DNA of 64,000 bases, taken from Euryodendron excelsum. Its lineage: Eukaryota > Streptophyta > Magnoliopsida > Ericales > Pentaphylacaceae. The notes under the pieces are model-generated. The model worked only from the letters and a program-made list of their open reading frames with translations, ran no database searches and was not told the origin of the DNA. Location: NCBI GenBank assembly GCA_033060915.1, contig CM065380.1, positions 45,837,001 to 45,901,000 on the forward strand. Direction: 5' to 3'. Made by a program: the position numbers and the translations under genes. The stretch's first letter is position 1. Every line of letters starts with the position of its first letter. Shown here in pieces: positions 1 to 10,800 of the stretch.

Positions 1-629
1 GGGCAACAGTGATATTTAAAGTTGAAACACCAGTAATAGGTAAGCTACCATGTTAGTAAGGTGCTAACAGCATTTATGATTCTGCAGCAAAGCAAAGATA
101 ATAAAAAAACTAGTAAAACAGACCATCCATTAGATAAAACTGTAACAATGGGTACATGTAAGGGAATGGATGGATCGACCGCGAGAAGCATTTCCTTGGT
201 CAATTCAAATGTCAACATTCACTAAATAATTGGTTACTACTGAAAGACCAGGCATTATCAAGCGTATATATTCTATAGAACAATATTCTAGTAATAGGCC
301 CTCAAGAACAATGAGGCATAAGCTTCATTCTCCTTCATCCATAGGAAACCATGTCAAGCATCTACATGTGTATTGCTTGGCAGAAGTTAGCGGAATATGG
401 ACAAAATGGAATCTACTGTCATTTATTTCGAGGACATTTAGTAATTGACGAAAAAATACGAAACATAAAAAAAGGGAAAGAAGTCCTATGCTCTTCTGTC
501 CTCATTGCTCCGCTCCTAGTTGTACTCGCTATCAAATCTCAAATTTACAGTTCACTTCTAATTTACGTCAGGTTAGCCAAAAATATCCACAGATTGAGCA
601 AGTTAGACAGGAGACAAAAACAGTTCTAC
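1..629. other. No gene recognised (left edge)
   Basis: AT-rich sequence with short open frames only. No splice-flanked exon, RNA gene or transposon end could be recognised. It probably lies in a far-left intron, or in 3' flanking DNA, of the minus-strand RETICULATA-related gene, whose last exons were not found in this window. Confidence 0.4.
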
Positions 630-989
630 TTTGGGGTGCATTGGGTGATGCCTTGGTCAGTTAAGAAGCTCGTTTTGTGTCGGCATAGAGGGTGTCTGAG
701 AGGTGGAAACAGAAAGGCTTGGGATTTGGTGCCATGTGTCTCATGTGGTGTTTGTGGCTTGAAAGAAATAAACGTTCTTTTGAAGGCAAGGAGTGCCCTA
801 CTAACGTTTTGAAACCGGCGACTATGGCTTCGAGAGGATATACTGTTTTGTCTCTCTACTTTTGTTTACTTCTTGGGGGATATACAGTTTTGTCTTTCTT
901 CTTTTGTTTCCTGGCTGGATACATCGCGTGCACAGGTGGCGTCCCTTTTGGCACTTTTTGAATAAATTTTTACTTGCACAAAAAAAAAA
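630..989 (+). mobile_element. L1-type LINE 3' end fragment (zf-RVT region and poly(A))
   Basis: The translated stretch shows the end of a plant L1 ORF2: FGVHWVMPWSVK, a frame change near 720, then MCLMWCLWLERNKRSFEG. The same FGVHWVMP motif recurs in the LINE copy near 12.9 kb, which supports the assignment. The sequence ends in a short A-run at about 980-989, as expected of target-primed reverse transcription. Only the last few hundred bases are present, so this is a 5'-truncated and frameshifted dead copy. The 5' limit is approximate. Confidence 0.7.
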
Positions 990-1489
990 GTTCAATCAAT
1001 ATTTTTCTTTTTTTTTTTTTTTTGTGGAGAGAGAGAGAGAGAGAGAGAGGAGGGTGGTGTGTAATAAAAAAAGGCATCCTAGTGTGAGAATTCTGGGGAA
1101 GGTAGGGAGAATGCCAGTTCTTTCCCCTTTACTTTTATTTTAGATATTGTACTTTTCCAATTTATATAGATGCCATCACTTCAAATGGATAAATAGGCAA
1201 TTTACAAGGAATAAAAGAAAAAAAAAAAGAAGGCAAGATTGCTAACCTTCATTGATCATGTAGGAGCTTATGATTTCTCCGCCTTTACTCACACAGCATG
1301 ATAATTGCTTCAGTACACGGAAGAGACATAGTCTATAGGCTTCAAGTTGATTCACCATGTACAAATCTTTCTCCTATATAAAGTGTAAGCTAAACTTACA
1401 ACCCTTTTACCCACCACCACCACAAAAAAAATAAAAAAAAAAAAGAGGGAGGGGTGGGGGGAAGAGATAGAGAAAGAGAGGCAGAAAGA

Positions 1490-2150
1490 GGATTGTACTT
1501 TTATGACAGGAATCTGGGATACCTATGGCTACAAGCTACAACCACCAACAAACTACAGGGATTGGGTAATTCAGGGACTCAAACTAGAGACCTCATGCTT
1601 CATGAGGTGCAAATGAGCTACCCAAGCAGATTTTCAAAAGAGATTTTTTGGGTTCAATGCACAAGGCATTCAACTTAGATTAAGAGAAGCCCTATGGTGC
1701 AGTGAACACATTTAATAAAAACCTCATGGTTTGAGGTACGAACTGCGTGGTGCATCACCCTCATAAGACTTTGTTTGAGCCTCACCATAAGGGAAGACTT
1801 ATTTAATCCATTGCACATGCACCATAAACTTTGAGGAATAGTACTTTTATGACTGGAAACTGGGAATGGGTAAATCCAGGGAGTCAAACAAAAGCCTCAT
1901 ACTTCATGAGGTGCAAATGAGCTACCCAAGAAGATTTTCAAAAGAGATTTTTCGAGTTCAATGCATAAGGCATTCAACTTAGAATAAGAAAAGCCCTACG
2001 GTGCAGCGAACACACTTAATAAGAACCTTATCGTTTGAGGTATGGGCTCCATTGTGTATCACCGTCAGAACACTTTGTTTGAGCCTCACCATAAGGCAAA
2101 ACTTATTTAATCCATTGCACATGCAGCATAAACTTCATTGGACCTTTACC
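1490..2150. repeat. Tandem duplication of about 340 bp carrying a tRNA-like SINE motif
   Basis: Two neighbouring units (about 1490-1836 and 1837-2150) share long blocks: 'acttttatgac', 'gaggtgcaaatgagctaccc', 'gattttcaaaagagattttt' and 'tttgtttgagcctcaccata'. Unit 1 has extra bases after its start. On the minus strand each unit reads like a tRNA-derived SINE head: an A-box-like 'GGGTAGCTCATTTG' and, in unit 1, a B-box-like 'GTTTGAGTCCC'. The duplication is seen directly; the SINE origin is inferred. Confidence 0.6.
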
Positions 2151-3550
2151 AAACTAGTTATTGGGCAAAAGGCAAGCATTAGCTGATGTTTTGGGCATAG
2201 GCTAGCTCAGTCTGTGGAGCCAACTAAATGTACTGTTTGGAAGTATTAACCATAGATTACGTTTCAAGCAATCCAACCCCACTCAAACCATAACTTTGTG
2301 TTATAATGTATATGGAACACAATGTTTACACAGAAATACCCACATAAGGGAATATAACCAAAATGAGGATGTTAAGATGAGCATACATGAAAAAGGAGGG
2401 TGTTAGAATGAGGAAGGTTTAGTACAAGAAAAAGGTAGACAACAAACAAATTCAGTGGCAAGAATTTGGAGGAATGGGTTGAAGACAAAATGATGTCAAT
2501 TTGTCTAAGATGGTTTAGTTGCGTGCAACAAGACCAATAAATGCACTGTACCTGGGACAGCTCTGATCAAAGGCATTAAAAGGACAAAAGGAAGGCATAA
2601 TAAATGTAGGTTAAATGAGTGAGAAATGACATAATTATTAAGGATTTAACTTTTGAGATGGTGAAAAGGATTCATGTGATACCTAAAGCTAATAGGATTC
2701 GAATGTTTACTCTTTAGAACAAATGTAATTATTCTAGCAAATATAACTTGATTCAGTAAGGATTTTCTTCCTTTAATCTTTAACCCTGAAAAGTAAATAA
2801 TCTCCTTACCTGAATCTTATTGAGTAAATACTCCATAGAGATATCCTTCACGGGACACTTTAACATAAGCATTAAAAAATTATCAAGTACACAAAATATA
2901 TCCCAACTGACAAGCCAAAAATATACACTGAAAAGATAACTGTTCTACACCAACTTATCAAAAGAAAAAGCAAAAAAAAACCGCTCCACTCCAACCAAAA
3001 TAACAGACATGCCAGTTCATCCCAACCCAACTAAACCAAGGCCAGGCTTCTCTCCTGGAATCCAAGTTGAGCTGGACAGCTAGTCCTGAAGTGCCCCAAT
3101 CAACCCTTTGGATAGGGCTTAGGTTGGCAATGGATCCAACCCACCCATCCAGAAGATTCAGCCCTGGTCATACATGCTAAAGGATGCAACATCTTTACAT
3201 GTTGATCTGCATGTGCTTTAAGATAAATGAAAAGACAACTACAACAAAAAATTAAAGCAAAAAAGAAAAATCTTCATGGAGAAACTAAAAATTCCTTAGC
3301 AATGCAGGAACCTTAGTCTGCTAGTAGAAAGAACAAAATTTTTTACATCATGCGCACAATCTATATAAATCAGGTCCCTTTTTTTTTTTAAATGTCTATT
3401 AGGTACAATTGAATCGAATGGCTGGAATTCAATTTCACATTGATTCTACAGTTAGGATGATTTTTAGCTCCTCTTTTCACTTATCTGTCCCTCTCAAATC
3501 TGTCAAAATCAGAGGGCCCACTACCCAAACATTAGCCTCTCACCTTCCAA
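2151..3550. other. No gene recognised
   Basis: AT-rich non-coding sequence. I see no splice-flanked coding exon and no element ends on either strand. Confidence 0.4.
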
Positions 3551-3552
3551 GC

Positions 3553-3606
<54 letters not shown>
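3553..3606. repeat. (CT)n microsatellite
   Basis: An uninterrupted CT run of about 54 bp. A shorter CT run follows at about 3859-3878. The open frame that crosses both is created largely by the repeat and I do not regard it as coding. Confidence 0.9.
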
Positions 3607-3610
<4 letters not shown>

Positions 3611-4686
3611 AATCCAAGACACTCATGTTTCTCGATTTCTTTTTCATCCATTACGACAGAGGACTAAAAATCCCCTTACAAACCAGCAACAACACTAATG
3701 CCGTCGTCGTTGCACTGCCAGGATTCATCAACGCTAACATTGATGGAAGGGCCCAATCTGGACAGAGAAGAGCCAACTATGGGTTTTGGGTGTACCACCG
3801 GCTCCGGTGCACGTTAGCAACAATGACCCTTAGAATCAAAGACTACCTCATTATTAGTCTCTCTCTCTCTCTCTCTGAACTGCTTCATTCTCTTGATCAT
3901 CCAATGATTTGTTTATTTGTGTAATGGAGTATTTATTGAAAAACAAAAGAAAATGCCACATATAATACCATTTGCAATATAGATTTCACACAGCATTTTC
4001 TTACTCTATAGACAAGCAAATAGGTTCTACGAGTATTTTAGTGTGGGTTCCACTACCTTGTGAAAATAAAGTTTGAAATGGGTTGAAAAAAGGGATTGTG
4101 TAGTACTTTTTATCCAAAAAAGCAAGTTAGGGAAAATTAAAGTCACATACAAATAAATATATATGTATTTGTGTACATATGCATTTAAAGAGTGCTTGTA
4201 TCTTTCCTATTGAATTATTGTCGGCAAGCAAATACTGTTTATTGTTTGGGTTTTAATTTTGCAGGTCTAGATTGTAGCTGGGTTTCCCTGTCTGCTTTCT
4301 GGGCAGGCGCCTCAGCCACTGATGAGGTGGAAATATGTTTGTAATAAAGATAAGTCTCCCTAGTTCCTGATACTCAGATGAAAATGTTTGTTTATATGGC
4401 TCTGCATTTCAGCAGGGCATTCTGCTTAATATTTTCTCTTGCTAGAGATGTAATGTTAGCATTTTGAAAGTATTTCAATTATTTTAAGGTTTTGAAAATA
4501 TTTCTCTAGCTTTTAATTACGTAAAAATGCAATATATGATTTAATATACAAATGATGAATGAATGCAAATTTTCCATGAACTACATCATGTCTAGGAAAG
4601 GATTCATTTGACTTGGACCTTTAATTTTATTTTGTGGTTCTGTGATGTGGATAATTTGAAACTTTTGAGGTTAGTTTGGTTTTAAC

Positions 4687-5164
4687 CTAAGAAGCACGAA
4701 TATGTACACGGGTGCGGATACAAATACATACACAGAACATAATATTTTCAAAAAATGAGGATAGGGATATGGCAAAAAAAAAATTTATTTGTTATGTCTA
4801 TGCAATGTAACATCTATAAACCACCAAAAACAAGATGAAAACAATTAAACAAATGCAAAATCATAATAATATAATTAAGTTTTTGAAGAATTGGATTTGG
4901 GTATTTTATGTTTTGGTGTTTTAAAGTTTTGACATGAATAAATTCAACTCCATTTAATACCTTTTAAGAATAACATTTCAACCGCACAGTGTCCCAAAAT
5001 GTGTCCAACTAAGAGACACGTGTCCCCAATGTGTCTAGGACGTGTCCATTGAAAAAATATTGGACACGCCAATTGGCCTGTCCGACAAGTGTCTCGGCGT
5101 GTGCGAGAAGTATGTGTGTCCAACATAGAAACGACACCCTAACCGGAGTGTCTGTACTTCCTAG
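4687..5164. mobile_element. MITE, copy A, with target duplication gttttaac
   Basis: This 478-bp non-coding element starts CTAAGAAGC and ends with a diverged inverted copy, CTTCCTAG. The 8-mer gttttaac occurs at 4679-4686 and again at 5165-5172. A second copy lies at 9399-9910, with different but equally perfect duplicated flanks. The interior of both copies is rich in 'gtgtcc' and 'gacacg' words. An 8-bp duplication suggests the hAT superfamily. Because a G precedes the 8-mer in both copies, a 9-bp duplication (Mutator) cannot be excluded. Confidence 0.85.
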
Positions 5165-5172
5165 GTTTTAAC

Positions 5173-6223
5173 TGAATTTATTGCGTGAAGCAGATTGAGA
5201 AGAAATGGAGACAAGGGGAAATTGAAGCAGAAGGTGAAGCAAAGCACATTAAAGGTGCATTCTCAGTTCAAGTGTGAATGAAGAGATTAAGTAAACCCCC
5301 ACAAAGTTATGTGTGCTTGTACATATTTATATTGGGGGTTTAGAGAGAGATGTCAGAGAATTTCTCAACAACACTGAGGGTTGGAGACTTGAATGACTAC
5401 GCACCCTCACAAGATTGTGTTGTTTCTCTAAAGGGACTCAAAGTGGCCTCGATCAAGTACGATAAATCAAAGGAAACATTTTCTTGAACTTTCTTGGGTT
5501 CATATCTAATATATCCATTGTTATCCAATTTTCAGTTAGTTTCTGCAATTTTGTTCAAATACAATTTTAGACTTAAAGAGTATGACTAGCATAAATGAAT
5601 ACGATTAGCATAAATCATGTAACGAATTGGTTTTAATTAATGAAATTTTAACTTAGTTTTCAATTTTGTTTCAATGCGGCAGATCTTTTGTTATTGGACC
5701 TGAATTTGTAGAGCTATAGCCAAGTACAAGAAGCTGCTGTTGACATATTTCAAGGCAAGGCATCGCATTTATTCCTCACTCAGCAACTCTTAATCTTCTT
5801 TTAACTCTCAGCTTCTTACTTTTTCTTTCTTCTTTCTTCCATTGGGAACTGTACCTATTAACTCAGATTGTTCAAGGTCACTGAAAGCTTAAATTTTTCA
5901 AAATCAAGCTTTTAAAGGTAAGCATTCAGAACTGCCATTTACGGTATGAGGCTTTCTTTTTTTGAATTTTGAATTTTTGCATTATTTTTTCAAAAGAAGC
6001 ATGTCTTTTAAAGGTTTAGTGTAATAATATGAAAATGGCATAATATGTAATGAAAATGGCCATTTTTTGACCCGATATCATTTGTATTATTCCTTTTCAT
6101 TTTTCTGGCTTCATGTAAGTGACAGAAAAGCCATGGTTTAGTTTTCTGGTCAAATAAGCACTAGGAATGTCTTATGTGTTTTTCACCTTCAATTGCTCAC
6201 AGTGATAATATGATACTTTGCAG
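5173..6223. other. Non-coding, possibly intron-like DNA left of the DXR orphan exon
   Basis: AT-rich sequence with poly-pyrimidine and 'gcag' words. I searched it for the first exon of DXR (plastid transit peptide and NADPH-binding GSTGSIG) and did not find it. Confidence 0.35.
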
Positions 6224-6313
6224 ACACTGGACATGATTGTGGAGAATCCAGATAAATTCAGAACAGTGGCACTGGTGGCAGCCGATTCAAATGTGACTCT
6301 TCTTGCTAATTAG
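6224..6313 (+). pseudogene. DXR: Orphan exon of DXR (1-deoxy-D-xylulose-5-phosphate reductoisomerase), broken
   Basis: A 90-nt block between a good acceptor (tttgcag) and a good donor (gtaatc) translates to [17 protein letters not shown] followed by [12 protein letters not shown] and a stop. This is clearly the second exon of plant DXR, which encodes part of the NADPH-binding domain of the plastid MEP-pathway enzyme. From memory of the family, the usual text is TLDIVAENPDKFR, and the exon ends in Gln. Here the last codon is TAG, which is one transition from CAG, and one codon is extra. No other DXR exon is visible nearby. Retained splice sites mean it came from genomic DNA and not from a spliced transcript. 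It lies on the strand opposite to the RETICULATA-related gene. It is non-functional. Confidence 0.82.
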
Positions 6314-7874
6314 GTAATCAATCCAGTAGTTGGGATGAGCTTTAAATTTTGCATTTAAGAAAATTTGGCTCTGCAAATCTGGAAGTATTGGTTTCCAATA
6401 TGAATTTTTTTTCAAGGGTGTATAGTGGATTCAATAAAGATTTTTTATTTTATTTTCTCGGTTTTTGGGAGAATCTGTATATGGGTTTGGACAATTTTAT
6501 GATATTTTGTCTTTCTTTAATTTAAAATTTTAATTATTGTTTGTCAGTTTGGCTTTATTTTATGTAAGAGGTCCACTATAAAGCATAATAAGTGTATCAA
6601 AAAACTACAAGAAAATGGGATGATTGATGTGGACATATTTGTGTATATGCAAAATAGAAATGTTGGTGTTGAATATTTTAGTCTAATACTAACTACAACT
6701 TCTGGAAATTAGTGCAGGAAGCAATTCTGAGGTATAGAACTTTGTTCGATTCACCTAGCAGATTCTGGGGTGGTAGTTATGGCCATGAATCTTCATGCTC
6801 TGAGTAATTGGTCTAGATTGTTTATTAAGTCTATTATGGCAATATCAAACGAATAGTAAAGGTCAATTATACCTGAGATCATGCTTCGGATCTCTGCATG
6901 GATTAAATTCTTTATGTATCTATCAACTATTGCTTCTTTTTATTTTCTGCGGACAATTTGAATTTGATATAAAGCATTTTACAAGCACTCCAAAATGACT
7001 TTTACTGTTTTACACTCTATTTTTATTGATCTAATATGCTTTATAAATCTACTATAATATTGCTTCTTTATATTGTTTGCCAACTAAAATGGGAGCCACT
7101 ACTGAATGCATGCTGGTTTAAATTTTGTGGGAGTACAGTAGACACGGTTATCCCTAGTTATATAATATTGCACCTCATGCTTTATTTCACAAGGTATATG
7201 CATTCCATATCTACAAACTGCGCACAATCACATTCTTCACAAATCCTTTATAATGTACGAGTAGTGCAACATGGAAATTCATTCATAGAAACTCAAATGC
7301 ATACAGCCACATCAAAAAGCAATGAAGGTACTTAAAAACAAAAACCAAGGGTCTAGGTTACTGATTCTTAAAATATAGACCATTGCTCTCTGCCCTGGTA
7401 GTAATCACCTAGCAGTAGCTCTATAAAAAAAATTGGTTCCAGCATACTTAGTGAAGGACAATAAAACATTGAATTTCTCTTAATCACAGCCATAAACCAG
7501 TTTATTAAAGATATGAAACATGATTAGCTCTTCTTAGAGCTCAAATCATTCCTCAACTCAATTTTTCACAATTTTTTTACACTCTGAGCAACTAGCAAGA
7601 TGGAGCACATCGCAAATGCATCGGGGGGTTAGAAGAAAGGCAATGCAAGTTTAAGAGAGTGAACAAGAAAGATTACCAAACAAAGATCCAATAGTAGTAA
7701 GCCACAGCAGTGAAGGAACAATTTTATCTCATTGTTAATGACAATTGAAAGGAGTGCAACAAAAAGGGTAATGGATAAAAAACAAATCCAGATGCTAAAA
7801 CAATAATGAACTACGAGAGGCTATATCTTAATCCACATATATATTGAGGGGAAAAAAGGAAAAGTTAAATTTAC
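6314..7874. other. No further exons seen
   Basis: AT-rich DNA between the DXR orphan exon and the last visible exon of the minus-strand RETICULATA-related gene. I looked on the minus strand for the missing C-terminal exons of that gene and on the plus strand for DXR exon 3, and found neither. Confidence 0.4.
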
Positions 7875-10800
7875 CAGAGATGATGTTGTGCCGACTGCAA
7901 AAAGCTTGGTCCCATTACGCTGCAAAACAAATCCAAACAATGAGGTAGTGGATTGCCATTTAAATCTGAATATTTGAATTTCTCATAGAACATAAGCAAA
8001 TTAACGAGGGAAAAAAAAAAACTCCTTACCACTATGGCACCAATTCTTTGTAAAAATGAATATGAAGTTCCAGCCAGAGCAACCTACAGATAGGATTTGG
8101 GGACCAGATAATTAATGATATGACTCAATGGACATGAATATAACCTTGCCGAAATTCTAACCCGATACATTAGTTGAAAGGTAGAACAGTAACCTGAAAT
8201 GCATTATCAGGGCAATTATAAAAGAATTTAGCAATAGCTCCTGCATTAACTGCAACAGGTGGTCGGAGTGAAACAGTAGGAGCAGGAAGGTAGACAAGCA
8301 TAAAATCTGCAATTATGGCCATCACCTATGCAGAAAATGAATTGGAAATATTAACAATAAGACTTATGCATATTCAAGATAAACAGCTACCCTTTTGACT
8401 TAAAAAGTAGATATTATTAAGGAGGGCAATACATTTATGACTATCATATGGCCCGGTTTTTTAGCAGGAGCCAAACTTCAACTACAGCAACCCGCCCCCC
8501 ACCCACCCACCCCAGGGCAGAGCCCCCCCACCTTAAATAGAAAAAAAAAAGGAAAAGAACTACCTTTAAAATGAATTGTGTATTCTCCATTAACAATATA
8601 TTCGTATATCATCCCTGGAAAACTCATTTCCTCACCACTTCAGTCCCATAATTTTGACATACTGATCAATCTAAGTCTCTCAACATGGGGGGAAAAAAGG
8701 AGACTTGATGGTATAAAATTTTTTTTTTTGGGGGGGGGGGGGGGGAGGAGAGGAGTTTCATGAGGAAACATTGCCTTCTTTGCAGGGATGAATCCCCCAT
8801 ATCAAAATTCAATAGAATGTCCCCAAATAAACTCTGGTTAGCTAAACAAACCCAGAAGTTGAGAAATATACCAAAAAAAATTGGCAAGAACTACAATTTT
8901 AATGACCAATTATCCTTTAATTATGAGCTAAATAACTTTGCATTGAGCTCAGGAGCAAAAGATAGCAACTATTGGCAAATATATTATAGAACTTAACATA
9001 GAAGATACCATACCACATCTGCAAAAACAATTTCCAGCTCCTTAAAAAAGTTTTCTCTTCGTCTTTCATACTCTGCAGCTGTCTGGAGAAATAAATCAAA
9101 CAAACAAAAAAGATTATGTCCATTCAGATAAATATTTTACAGCCAGAACAAACATGGGGACCCTAGAGGAAGCAGTAACATTGATGCACTATTTTTCTCT
9201 TCTTTTTTTAATAGCACAAATACAGACAAGTTCTTCATGAGAGACATTTTTTTCACTAGTTTCATTATTTTATGCAGTATCGTCCTACTACTCGTAATGC
9301 ACCTCTTGTACTTTGTAATTAATATCATCTCTTAGCATAGTTCGTCACCAACAAGAAGAAAAGAAAAGACGAAATAAGGTATCTTGTAGGGCTAACATCT
9401 AAGAAGCACATATACAAACACGAGTACAGATACAAACACAGATACGGACACGGGACACAACATTTTTTAAAAATGAGAACACAGATACGGCATAGACACA
9501 GTAGAAAAAATATTTTTATTCATTTTTGTATTTGTTATGTATGTGAATGTAAAATTCATAAATCACCAAAAATAAGATGAAAATAACTAAATAAGTTCAC
9601 AATTATAATACACCAACTAATAAATTAAAGATTTGAAGATTTGGGTTTGGGTGTTTTATGTTTATATGTTTTAAAATTTTGAAATTTATAAATTAGACTC
9701 TCTTTAATATTTTTAACAATAACATTTTAACCCCGTAGTGTCCCAAAACGTGTCCAACTAATGGACACGTGTTTTCCCAATGTATCCGATAAGTGTCTAC
9801 TAAAAAATATTAATAAAGATATTGGACACGCCAATTAGCGTGTTCGACACGTGTCCCACATGTGTCCAACACGGATACGCCACCCTAAATGGAGTGTCTA
9901 TGCTTCTTAGGCTAACATTAAAATATTCGGTTTGTACTATTATAGACAAAGGCCATGCCTGACTGAAGCTTGTTTCAGGTTCAGTAGGCCCAAATAGCCA
10001 AGTTGCATGATCGTCCAATCCTAATCCAAACAACAAGAATCACAAGTGCCTTCTAAGTGGTTTGAGCTTATGAAAACCAACTGTAGAAAGTAAAACGGAC
10101 ACGCATGGCGCTGAGCGGTTTGAGTTCATGAAGATCAACACCGTAGGAAAATAACAGATGCGCGAAGTCTCAACTCAAGCAAGTTATATTGTTGGCTACC
10201 AGATTTTGACTCCTGGGAGGTAGAAGTTCATAAATCACAAGAAAATCAAAGCAATAACTGAACATGGTCAAGTACAAATAATTCTTCCAAGCTTGGCTTC
10301 CAAGATTTAAATATCAATATCATTGGATATATCCTGCTTAGATTATTACAAGATGTAACACAAAACTAAAAATAGTAAATCTTTTGGGAAAAAAGCAATG
10401 TTTTAATTAACCGTTAGAGAAGTCGGAATATGTTTTTTTGGGGGGGTATATTTTACTTTTTATCCCTGCAATTTACACTCAATCTCACTTTGGTCTTTGA
10501 CTTTTCAATTGTGACAGTCAACCCCTATATCTAAGGTCAAATTGCAATCTGTCAACTACCGTTTGTCCATCTAACAAAAAGTGTCCACGATGGAATATAG
10601 TGAGATAATTTATAAAGTGCAGGGTGCTAACAATAGTAACTCTATTTTTTATTTGTAATTGTTTAAAGGGCAGAAAAGGTAATTGACAGCCTAGGGTTGT
10701 TACACTTACCCTGCACTTTATATAAAATCTCACTTGAGTCCCTCACGTACTTTTTTCGTCAGTTGGACAAACGGCCAGAAGGTCAGGAACCAATGTGAGA

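Noticed and set aside
3409..3924. A 171-codon plus-strand open frame
   Set aside because: Its openness comes from two CT microsatellites that encode Ser-Leu runs. The unique part has no recognisable motif or splice context.
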